A DNA stretch of 36,254 bases from an uncultured Oscillospiraceae bacterium (GTDB lineage: Bacteria; Bacillota; Clostridia; Oscillospirales; Oscillospiraceae), in the NCBI GenBank assembly GCA_947630755.1, contig CANRIU010000016.1:1-36254 (forward strand), in the 5' to 3' direction. Both the position numbers and the translations under genes were made by a program. This document shows positions 1 to 11,366 of this stretch, one piece after another; the stretch's first letter is position 1; each line of letters starts with the position of its first letter. The notes beneath the pieces were generated by a model. The model saw only the letters and a list, made by a program, of their open reading frames with translations. It searched no databases and was not told the origin of the DNA.

Positions 1-7
1 TGCCGGT

Positions 8-53
8 AAAAGGCCCTTATAGGGCCTAATCAAGCCTCCGGCTTAGCCGGAGG
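8..53 (-). terminator. Tandem hairpins downstream of rpoC, probable terminator
   Basis: Two hairpins stand in a row. The first reached from rpoC has an 8-bp stem CCTCCGGC/GCCGGAGG (35-42 with 46-53, loop of 3). The second has a 7-bp stem (11-17 with 21-27, loop of 3), followed on the minus strand by TTTT. They lie about 145 bases beyond the rpoC stop and are the best terminator for the rpoBC transcript. The U-tract is short, so termination may be partial. Confidence 0.5.
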
Positions 54-66
54 TCCTGACTTTGTT

Positions 67-147
67 GCACCCCTGTTTGGCAGCTACCCTGTGTCAGTAT
101 TATTTCGATACTGTCTTATTGGAAGCTACCTGGCGGTGCGTCCTTTT
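67..147. other. Possible structured RNA region beyond rpoC
   Basis: GCACC (67-71) can pair with GGTGC (135-139). Inside is a hairpin CAGTAT/ATACTG (95-100 with 108-113, loop of 7), flanked by two near-identical 10-mers GGCAGCTACC (79-88) and GGAAGCTACC (121-130). On the plus strand a T7 run follows at 144-150. I do not recognise a known riboswitch or small RNA. It could be the 3' UTR of rpoC or an independent RNA. Confidence 0.3.
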
Positions 148-196
148 TTTGCTTATATTTCTTCCGGCGGCAGCCTTTATACGTCCGCCTTTATAA

Positions 197-3822
<3,626 letters not shown>

Positions 3823-3826
<4 letters not shown>

Positions 3827-6800
3827 ATTTCATCGTCCTCCTCGTTAAAAACCTCTCCATCCCCGTCCTCGTCGTCATAGTCGTTAAGGGGACTGTCGTC
3901 GTCAAAATCGTCCTCGTCGTCGCCGTAATCCTCGTCGTCCTCGTCCTCGTCGCCCTCGGACATATCCACGTCCTCAAAGCCGAAGCCCGCGGCCTCAAAC
4001 TCCCGGTCGTCGGAGGAGTAGCGCTCGTTCTCCACATCCCGGAAGCCGTGGGCGTACTCGTCCTCCTCATCGTCACGAAGCTCGATGGGGTTGCCGTCCT
4101 TGTCAAGGACATTGACATCAAGGCACAGAGACTGGAGCTCCTTTATGAGGACCTTGAAGGACTCCGGCACGCCGGGCTGGGGGATGTTGTGGCCCTTTAC
4201 TATGGCCTCGTAGGTGCGCACACGGCCCGTCACGTCGTCGGACTTGACGGTGAGTATCTCCTGAAGGGTGTACGCCGCGCCGTAGGCCTCCAGCGCCCAG
4301 ACCTCCATCTCGCCGAAACGCTGGCCGCCGAACTGGGCCTTGCCGCCCAGGGGCTGCTGGGTGACGAGGGAGTAGGGGCCGGTGGAGCGGGCGTGTATCT
4401 TGTCGTCCACCAGGTGGTGGAGCTTTAAGAAGTAGACGTAGCCAACGGTCACCGGGTTATCGAAGGGCTCGCCGGTGCGCCCGTCGTAGAGGACGCTCTT
4501 GCCGTCGGTGCGAAGGCCGGCCTGGCCCAAAAGGTCGCGAATCTCATGCTCATCGGCGCCGTTGAAGATGGGCGTCGCCACCTTCCAGCCGAGAGCCTGG
4601 GCGGCGTAGCCCAGATGGACCTCCAGCACCTGACCTATATTCATTCGTGAGGGCACGCCCAGGGGGTTCAAGACGATGTCCAGGGGCGTCCCGTCGGGCA
4701 TGTAGGGCATATCCTCCTTGGGGAGTATGCGGGAGACGACGCCCTTGTTTCCGTGGCGGCCCGCCATCTTGTCGCCCACGCTTATCTTGCGCTTCTGGGC
4801 GATGTAGACCCGGACGACCTGATTTACGGAGGGGTTCAGCTCGTCCCCGGCCTCGCGGGTGAAGACCTTCACATCCACGACGATGCCGCTCTCGCCGTGG
4901 GGGACCTTGAGGGAGGTGTCCCGGACCTCTCTGGCCTTCTCGCCGAATATGGCGCGCAGAAGGCGCTCCTCGGCGGTGAGGTCAGTCTCGCCCTTGGGGG
5001 TGACCTTGCCCACCAGAATATCTCCCGCGTGGACCTCGGCGCCGATGCAGATTATGCCACGCTCGTCAAGGTATTTAAGGGAGTCCTCGCCCACGCCGGG
5101 GATGTCCCGGGTTATCTCCTCGGGACCGAGCTTGGTGTCGCGGGCGTCCACCTCATGCTCCTCGATGTGGATGGAGGTGAACACGTCCTCCATGGCGAGG
5201 CGCTCGTTTAAGAGGATGGCGTCCTCGTAGTTGTAGCCCTCCCAGGTCATGAATCCGACAAGGATATTCTTGCCCAGGGCCAGCTCGCCGTTGGAGGTGG
5301 CGGGGCCGTCAGCCAGCACGTCGTCCTTCTCCACCCGATCTCCGGCGCTGACAACGGGGCGCTGGTTGACGCAGGTGCCCTGGTTGGAGCGGGAGAACTT
5401 GATGAGGTGGTAGTCCTTGATGCTCCCCGCGTCATAGCGGACAGTCACGGTGTCGGCGTCCACATAGGTGACGACGCCGGGGCCCTCTGCCAGCACGGAG
5501 ACGGCGGAGTCTATGGCGCACTTGTGCTCTATGCCCGTTGCCACTATGGGGGCCTCGGTCACCATCAGCGGCACGGCCTGACGCTGCATGTTGGCGCCCA
5601 TCAGGGCGCGGTTGGCGTCGTCGTTCTGGAGGAAGGGTATCATCGCCGTGGCGACGGATACCATCTGCCGGGGGGAGATGTCCACATAGTCCACGCGCCT
5701 GCGGTCCACGTCGATGATCTCGTCCCTGTGGCGGCAGATTATACGCCTGTTGAGAAGCCGCCCCTCCTCATCCCGGGGCTCGCTGGCCTGGGCGACGTAG
5801 TACTGGTCCTCCGCGTCGGCGGTGAGGTACTCCACCTTGTCCGTCACCTTGCCGGTGGCCTTGTCCACCTTCTGGTAGGGGGCGACGAGGAAGCCGTACT
5901 CGTTGACCTTGGCGTAGGACGCCAGGTACGAAATAAGTCCGATGTTGGGTCCCTCGGGGGTCTCCACGGGGCACATGCGGCCGTAGTGGCTGTAATGGAC
6001 ATCGCGGACATCGAAGGACGCGCGCTCACGGGAAAGGCCGCCGGGGCCAAGGGCGGAGAGACGGCGCTTGTGGGTCAGCTCCGCCAGGGGGTTATTCTGG
6101 TCCATGAACTGGGAAAGGGGTGAGGAGCCGAAGAACTCCTTTATTGCGGCGGTCACGGGCCGGATGTTGATAAGGCTCTGGGGGGTTATGTCGTCGGCGG
6201 CCTGAAGGGTCATGCGCTCGCGAATGACACGCTCCATCCGGGAGAAGCCCACCCGGAACTGGTTTTGCAGCAGCTCGCCCACGCTGCGAAGACGCCTGTT
6301 GCCCAGGTGGTCGATGTCGTCGGCGTTCCCGGCGCCGTGGGCAAGGGTGTTGAGGTAGTTGACACTGGCGAAGATGTCGTCGGGGATGATGAACTTGGGC
6401 ACCAGAAGGGGCAGGTTCTCCCGGATGACGTCCTTGAGCTCCTCCCCGGAGTAGTTGTCCAGAAGGTCCTTCAGAACGACCCAGCGCACCCGCTCCTTGA
6501 GCCCGAGCTCGGCGAGGGGGTCGAAGTCCACGAACCTGTCAAGCCAGACCATGCCGTTGGAGAATATCTTCACCTCATGCCCGGCCTCGGCCTCGATATA
6601 CGCCTCGATTATCCCCAGCCTGTCCAGATCCTCGGCCTTCTGGCGGTTGATGGTCTCCCCGGCCTCCGCAACGATTTCCCCGGTGAGGGGGTCGGCGATG
6701 GGGCGGGAGAGCTTCTTGCCCACTATTCTGGGCCACACGGCCAGCTTCTTGTTGAACTTATACCGCCCGGCGATGGAGATGTCGTAGCGCCGGGGGTCGA

Positions 6801-7629
6801 AGAAGAGGTTGTAGAGCAGCGTCTCGGCGGAGTCTATCGTCGGGGGGTCGCCGGGGCGGAGCTTGCGGTATATCTCCAGCAGCGAGTCGTCCCTGTCGCG
6901 GCAGGCGTCCTTCTCGATGGTGGAGACCATGCGCTCGTCCTGTCCGAAGATGGCGAGGAGCTTCTCATTGGTGTCGCCGCCGGTCTCGCCCCCGGTCATG
7001 GAGAGCCAGGTGTAGGGGTCGGATGTCCTGTTGCCGCAGGCCCGCAAAAAGCAGGTGATGGGGAGCTTGCGGTTCTTGTCGATGCGGACATTGAACATAT
7101 CCTGGGCATCCGTCTCATACTCCAGCCACGCGCCCCGGTAGGGAATCACGGTGGTGGCGTAGATGGGGGTGTTCGTCTTGTCCAGGGTGCGCTCGTAGTA
7201 GACGCCGGGGGAGCGGATTATCTGGGAGACAATAACGCGCTCCGCACCGTTGATGATGAAGGTCCCGCCGTCGGTCATTATGGGGAAGTCCCCCATGAAG
7301 ATCTCCTGCTCCTTGATCTCCTCTGTCTCCTTGTTGCGCAGGCACACGCTCACCCTTATGGGGGCGGCGTAGGTCACGTCCCTGGCCTTGCACTCCTCCA
7401 CGGAGTACTTCGGCTCCTCGTCCATGCGGTAGTCGAGGAAGGTGAGCTCCAGATTCCCGGTGTAGTCGGTGATAGCCGCCACGTCCTTGAACACGTCCCG
7501 AAGGCCCGTCTTCAAAAACCAGTTGTAGGAGTCCTTTTGGATCTCCAGAAGGTTGGGCATATCCTGGATCTCCTCGGATTTGGCAAAGCTCTTTCTCAAG
7601 GTCTTGCCGTACCAAACGTCTTTAGGCAC
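3823..7629 (-). CDS. rpoB: DNA-directed RNA polymerase subunit beta
   Basis: The 1268-residue beta subunit binds nucleotides and the RNA-DNA hybrid. It starts with GTG, preceded by AAGGAG at 8 bases. The rifampicin-binding segment [19 protein letters not shown] is intact (Asp510, with the conserved His and Ser after it), so no classical resistance change is seen. The C terminus carries roughly 50 residues composed mostly of Asp and Glu, beyond the conserved fold. The stop codon of this tail overlaps the rpoC start. In most Firmicutes rpoB follows rplJ-rplL. Here it has its own promoter, and the next gene upstream is a divergent tRNA. Confidence 0.99.
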
Positions 7630-7790
7630 TTACTTCACTCCTTAATGTAATATGTTCGACGAGAAGCGGCACGCCCGGATAAGTTGTTGAATTCGCGCCG
7701 CTATCCCTTGATTTTCCTGCCGGATGTGGTACTATATAGTCAATCGATAATGGGATAGTATCCGTCTCCATGGGGACATAAAATCAGTTT

Positions 7791-7820
7791 ATTATACCAT
7801 GTACATTTTCCCAATGTCAA
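7791..7820 (-). promoter_or_regulatory. rpoB promoter
   Basis: On the minus strand a perfect TTGACA (7815-7820) and a perfect TATAAT (7791-7796) are 18 bases apart. The start point would be near 7784, giving a leader of roughly 155 bases before the rpoB GTG. A leader that long could carry regulation, but I found no recognisable riboswitch or L10 leader in it. Confidence 0.85.
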
Positions 7821-7822
7821 GC

Positions 7823-7858
7823 ATTTTCCGAAAAAACACTTAAGTTTTTTCGGAAAAT
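7823..7858. repeat. 15-bp palindrome between divergent promoters
   Basis: The arms 7823-7837 and 7844-7858 are perfectly complementary (ATTTTCCGAAAAAAC and its complement) around ACTTAA. It sits directly upstream of the rpoB -35 box on one side and the tRNA-Leu -35 box on the other. The A- and T-tracts resemble UP elements. On the plus strand the hairpin is followed by a long T run, so it could also stop stray antisense transcription. Confidence 0.75.
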
Positions 7859-7873
7859 TTTTTGTTTTTTTAG

Positions 7874-7901
7874 TTGACAAATAAAAGTTTTATGATATAA
7901 T
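7874..7901 (+). promoter_or_regulatory. tRNA-Leu promoter
   Basis: Perfect TTGACA (7874-7879), a 16-base spacer, then TG-A-TATAAT (-10 at 7896-7901, extended -10 TG at 7893-7894). The predicted start is only a few bases before the tRNA 5' end, as expected for a short precursor. Confidence 0.85.
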
Positions 7902-7914
7902 AGCTACTGCGCTT

Positions 7915-8000
7915 GCGAGAGTGCTGGAATAGGCAGACAGGCACGTTTGAGGTGCGTGTGTCAATGCGACGTGTGAGTTCAAGTCTCATCTCTCGCACCA
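7915..8000 (+). tRNA. tRNA-Leu (anticodon GAG)
   Basis: An 86-base class II tRNA. The acceptor stem GCGAGAG/CTCTCGC is perfect and CCA is encoded. The anticodon stem CACGT/GCGTG pairs (one U-G) around the loop TTGAGGT, which gives anticodon GAG for CUC/CUU codons. A long variable arm and a T arm (GTGAG/CTCAT with loop TTCAAGT) follow. A UGA (Ser) reading would force an A-C mismatch in the stem, so Leu is preferred. It is a single-gene unit with its own promoter and terminator. Confidence 0.95.
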
Positions 8001-8031
8001 AAAAAAGACCGCCGAGAGGCGGTCTTTTTTT
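8001..8031. terminator. Bidirectional terminator after tRNA-Leu
   Basis: The 7-bp stem GACCGCC/GGCGGTC (8007-8013 with 8018-8024) has a GAGA loop, T7 on the plus side and A6 on the other. It ends the tRNA transcript immediately after CCA and can also stop transcripts coming from ypeB. Confidence 0.9.
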
Positions 8032-8051
8032 CTTGCTATTTTGCCTGTCTG

Positions 8052-8069
8052 AAAAGCCCGGCGGCTTTT
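8052..8069. repeat. AAAAGCC-type hairpin, partial repeat copy
   Basis: A 7-bp stem AAAAGCC/GGCTTTT with a CGGC loop, preceded by TGTCTG. It resembles the first hairpin of the elements at 11100 and 30017. Lying 15 bases past the ypeB stop, it may serve as the ypeB terminator. Confidence 0.55.
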
Positions 8070-8084
8070 CCCCGGTCAAAAATG

Positions 8085-9449
8085 TCACAGCGTGAATCTG
8101 CCGGAGTCGGACTCCAGAAGCAGGAGTATCTTCTCCTCGGCGGCGGAGGCGGCGTTGAGGTACACCAGCACCCGGCGCCCGCCCGGCCCCTCGCACAGGT
8201 ACTCCTCGCACAGGACCTCGTTTTTCCCCTCTGTTGGTATCAGCGCCGGGCGGTGGGAGACGTTTTTCAGCATTGGCGACAGCCTTGATACCGCGCCGTC
8301 GGTGTCGAAGGCGGGGGAGGCCAGTTCCCGGATGCGGTGGGACATTATATACCCCTCCGCCTCCATACCGCAGACCCGCCCGGTGTCCGTCGCCACCACG
8401 ACCTTGACAAGGTCCGGGTAGCACAGGACGCCGTTTTGCGTGAAGGCGAAGCTCGCCGTCAGCTCCCCGCCCTCGGAGACGAAGCCCGTGGAGGTCATGT
8501 CGGAAAAGCCGTGCTTCTCCAGAAACCGAAGGGCGGTGTCAAGGGCCGCGTCGGTGGAGACGGAGCCCTCCCCGGGCTCCCGGGCTGTGCCGAAAAAGGC
8601 GACGAGCCCGCCTTTTTTCGTGACCTCCACGCTCTCCACCTCGTTTAAATGCTGGCGGGTAAAGACGTAGACGGGCATATCCCCCTCCCGAAGGGCGATG
8701 AAATCAAGCTCCTCCTTCCGGCAGCCGAGAAAGTCCGCCGCCGCCTTTGCCGCGGCATCCTGCCCCACGTCCTCGAGGCCCTTGAGCATCTCCGGCTGCG
8801 CCTTTTTTATGTGGTCGGAGAAGGGCCCGTCGTAAATTAGTGTGGGAAGCTCCGGAAGATCTGTCTCCATATCCCGAAAGCTCTCCAGAAGCCCCGCCCC
8901 GCCGACGCGCTCCTCCGCCCCGGCGACGGTGTCCTCCGCCCGCTGGAGCTCCGCGGCGCTCACGTCCCCGGCCAAAAGCCGCGCCGTGAGCTCCGACATC
9001 GTTCCGGAGACCTGGGAGGCGCACTCCGAGAGAGAGGAGAGTATCTTACGCTGCTCGTCGCCCAGCTCCCCGCCCCCGGCGCCGGCGCGGGAGAGGCACC
9101 GCAGGTAATCTCCCGCCCTTGTGATGAAGGACGCCGTGTGCTCAAGCTCGATGCTCCCGTAGGGCAGGGAGGCTATCGCCTGAGACGCCGCCGCGCAGTG
9201 GGCGTAGCCCTCGGCGCATATGGCGCTGACCATGGACGGGGACGCGGCGCACAGCGCCTTTTTAAGGGAGGTGTCCAGCGCCCCCAGATTGTCGTTAAGC
9301 TCGGCAAATGCCTGGTCGCAGCTTAAGCTGTCCGCCCTCTCCAGAACCTCGCACCGCTCCCTCTCCAGGGCGAGAAATCCGCCCATGGTGAGCACCGCCG
9401 CCAGGGAATATATGATTATGAGCCTTCCGGCCTTTTTTGTCAGATACAT
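8085..9449 (-). CDS. ypeB: Spore germination protein YpeB
   Basis: This 454-residue protein resembles YpeB, which in Bacillus is needed for localisation and stability of the spore cortex-lytic enzyme SleB. Visible: a short basic N terminus, one membrane segment (about residues 10-28, inside LIIIYSLAAVLTMGGFLAL), a helical region with Cys pairs, then PepSY-like repeats (segments around FLGCRKEELDFI and FLEKHGFSDMTSTGFV). I chose the ATG at 9449 rather than 9515 because AAAGGGG stands 9 bases upstream. No sleB is next to it, unlike in Bacillus where the two form an operon. The ribosome site lies inside the hairpin that follows gltX. Expression in the forespore would be expected, but I could not identify a sigma-G promoter with confidence. 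Confidence 0.85.
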   Translation of the reverse strand: MYLTKKAGRLIIIYSLAAVLTMGGFLALERERCEVLERADSLSCDQAFAELNDNLGALDTSLKKALCAASPSMVSAICAEGYAHCAAASQAIASLPYGSIELEHTASFITRAGDYLRCLSRAGAGGGELGDEQRKILSSLSECASQVSGTMSELTARLLAGDVSAAELQRAEDTVAGAEERVGGAGLLESFRDMETDLPELPTLIYDGPFSDHIKKAQPEMLKGLEDVGQDAAAKAAADFLGCRKEELDFIALREGDMPVYVFTRQHLNEVESVEVTKKGGLVAFFGTAREPGEGSVSTDAALDTALRFLEKHGFSDMTSTGFVSEGGELTASFAFTQNGVLCYPDLVKVVVATDTGRVCGMEAEGYIMSHRIRELASPAFDTDGAVSRLSPMLKNVSHRPALIPTEGKNEVLCEEYLCEGPGGRRVLVYLNAASAAEEKILLLLESDSGRFTL

Positions 9450-9455
9450 AAAAAA

Positions 9456-9491
9456 CACCCCTTTGACGTTTATTTTTGCGTCAAAGGGGCG
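9456..9491 (-). terminator. gltX terminator hairpin containing the ypeB ribosome site
   Basis: A perfect 11-bp stem (9458-9468 with 9479-9489, loop of 10) is followed on the minus strand by TG and TTTTTT, then directly by the ypeB ATG. Its downstream arm includes AAAGGGG, the ypeB Shine-Dalgarno sequence. It therefore looks like a gltX terminator that also hides the ypeB start in any read-through RNA. Confidence 0.8.
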
Positions 9492-9523
9492 TTTTATGTC
9501 CGTATTAAATGCCAATATTTAGG

Positions 9524-11014
9524 TTATGAGAGTTTTTCTATCCCCGCCTTAAGTCTCGCAAGGACCTTATCCCGGCCCAGTATGCGGACGATCTCCACCG
9601 CGCCGCCGGGGGTGACGGCCCTGCCCGTCACGGCGATGCGCAGGGGCCACATTATCTTCGCGTTTTTCACGCCCTCCCGCTCAGCCATACCCGTGAGCAG
9701 GGCAAGGATGTGCTTGTCGTCCCAGTTCTCCAGCGCCTCCAGCTCCGGGAGGAGCTTTCTGAGCGTCTCAAGGGAGCCCGGGATGTCGGTCCTGGACTTT
9801 TTGTGGATGTAGAGCTCCGGGGAGTACTCCGGCAGGGCGTCGAAGAAGTCCACCTTCTCCGGGATGTCGGAGAGCTTCTCCGTGCGCTGCTGCAAAATGG
9901 CCGCGATCTGGGCGCAGTCGATGTCCGGGTCGTGGACGCTTTTTCTTATCCAGGGGGCGGCGATTTTCGCAAACTCCTCCGCCGGGAGGGCGCGGATATA
10001 CTCGGCGTTGAAATATGTGAGCTTCTGGATGTCAAACACCGCCGGGGACTTGCTGACGCCGTGGATGTCAAAGACCTGGGCGAGCTCGGGAAGGGTATAT
10101 ATCTCCCGCTCCCCTCCGGGGGACCAGCCCAAAAGCGCCACATAGTTCACCACCGCCGGGGTGAGGTAGCCCTGGGCTATGAGGTCCTCGTAGCTGGGGT
10201 CGCCCCTGCGCTTTGACATCTTGCGCACGGCCCCGGTCTCGCCGTCCATTACCATGACGGAGGGGCAGTGGACGTAGGTGGGCACGCTCCAGCCGAAGCT
10301 GCGGTAGAGGAGGTTGTACTTCGGGGCGGAGCTCAAATACTCCGCTCCCCGAACGACGTGGGTTATGCCCATCAGGTGGTCGTCGATGACGGTGGCGAAG
10401 TTGTAGGTGGGCAGGCCGTCGGATTTTATGAGGATCTGGTCCTCCAGCTCCTTGTTCTCCACGGTGATGTCGCCGTAGACGGCGTCGTGGAAGGTGGTGG
10501 AGCCCTCCCGGGGCATCCTCTGGCGTATCACACAGGGCTCGCCCGCATTGGCCCGGGCCTCCGCCTCCTCGGGGGAGAGGGCGCGGCAGGGGTCCTCACC
10601 CCGGTCAAAGTCGCCGGAGTCCTCCTCGGACTCAGTCTTTGCGCACAAGCACCTGTAGGCGTGGCCAGTCTTTACAAGCTGCTCGGCGTACTGCTTATAG
10701 AGCCCCCGGCGCTCCGTCTGGATATAGGGTCCCACAGGACCGCCCACATCCGGCCCCTCGTCGTGGTCAAGGCCGCACTCGGCGAGGGTCCTGTATATAA
10801 CGTCCACTGCGTCCTCCACCAGCCGCCCCTGGTCCGTGTCCTCGATGCGGAGGATGAATTTACCGCCCGCATGACGGGCAATGAGCCAGGTGTAAAGCGC
10901 CGTGCGGAGATTTCCGACGTGCATATACCCCGTGGGGCTGGGGGCAAATCTGGTCCGCACGCCCTCGGCGGGGATGCTCCCCTCCGGCTTTGCGAGAGAG
11001 CTTATATCGGTCAT
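9524..11014 (-). CDS. gltX: Glutamyl-tRNA synthetase
   Basis: A class I aminoacyl-tRNA synthetase that charges tRNA-Glu, 496 residues, cytoplasmic. The HIGH motif reads HVGN at residues 32-35 after PSPTGYM. The KMSKS motif reads KMSKRRG near residue 250. The start at 11014 is preferred over the one 27 bases upstream because GGGAGG lies 8 bases before it. Whether it is discriminating or non-discriminating cannot be told from one copy; a second gltX or gatCAB would have to be sought elsewhere. It is transcribed towards ypeB. Confidence 0.97.
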   Translation of the reverse strand: MTDISSLAKPEGSIPAEGVRTRFAPSPTGYMHVGNLRTALYTWLIARHAGGKFILRIEDTDQGRLVEDAVDVIYRTLAECGLDHDEGPDVGGPVGPYIQTERRGLYKQYAEQLVKTGHAYRCLCAKTESEEDSGDFDRGEDPCRALSPEEAEARANAGEPCVIRQRMPREGSTTFHDAVYGDITVENKELEDQILIKSDGLPTYNFATVIDDHLMGITHVVRGAEYLSSAPKYNLLYRSFGWSVPTYVHCPSVMVMDGETGAVRKMSKRRGDPSYEDLIAQGYLTPAVVNYVALLGWSPGGEREIYTLPELAQVFDIHGVSKSPAVFDIQKLTYFNAEYIRALPAEEFAKIAAPWIRKSVHDPDIDCAQIAAILQQRTEKLSDIPEKVDFFDALPEYSPELYIHKKSRTDIPGSLETLRKLLPELEALENWDDKHILALLTGMAEREGVKNAKIMWPLRIAVTGRAVTPGGAVEIVRILGRDKVLARLKAGIEKLS

Positions 11015-11060
11015 AAAAAAACCTCCCAAAATATACTGCACATAATATAGACTATTTTCG

Positions 11061-11089
11061 TTGGAAATTCAAGAATAATATGATATAAT
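11061..11089 (+). promoter_or_regulatory. Promoter upstream of the hairpin array and FHA-FtsW
   Basis: TTGGAA (11061-11066), a 17-base spacer, and an extended -10 TGATATAAT (-10 at 11084-11089). The start near 11096 is just before the first hairpin of the 11100-11291 array, so the whole array would be transcribed as a leader of about 270 bases. Confidence 0.75.
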
Positions 11090-11099
11090 ACCCGAAACT

Positions 11100-11291
11100 G
11101 GCGAAAAAGCCCAGAGGGCTTTTTAAGCCGTCGACAAAGGCGTTGCCTTTGCCGACGGGAGGGATTTGCCGGTCCCCTGCGCGCACGGCCCGAAGGGCCG
11201 CACACTCCGGGGACCTAAAAGGGGCAAAATCCGACGTACATGCCGCCGGATTTTGCATTGAATTTTTTTCGCGCCTGCGGGCGCGAAATTC
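11100..11291. repeat. Five-hairpin intergenic element, copy A
   Basis: Five consecutive hairpins fill an otherwise gene-free 325-base gap. They are AAAAAGCCC/GGGCTTTTT (11104-11124); a 14-position stem with one mismatch (11128-11158, loop GTT); GGTCCCC/GGGGACC enclosing CGGCCC/GGGCCG with loop GAA (11171-11215); a 10-bp stem with 13-base loop ACGTACATGCCGC (11224-11256); and an imperfect CGCGCC stem (11260-11291). The same order of stems, with a nearly identical 13-base loop, recurs at 30017-30194. No protein or tRNA is encoded here. Between 11292 and the TTG at 11367 I see only the ribosome site. Confidence 0.7.
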
Positions 11292-11366
11292 TGTGAAGCT
11301 TTTTCAACACTCTGAATACCTGTTAAACCCTTAAACTCACCAAGAATAGATGAGAAAGGAGCTGCC

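Noticed and set aside
31..60. GCCTCCGGC resembling part of a c-di-GMP-I riboswitch
   Set aside because: The rest of the aptamer is absent, and the sequence is simply one arm of an 8-bp hairpin.
6050..6130. Possible rifampicin resistance change in rpoB
   Set aside because: The segment [23 protein letters not shown] carries the sensitive-type residues at the usual positions.
7915..8000. tRNA-Ser (UGA) reading of the tRNA gene
   Set aside because: That register gives an A-C mismatch in the anticodon stem, while the Leu(GAG) register pairs fully.
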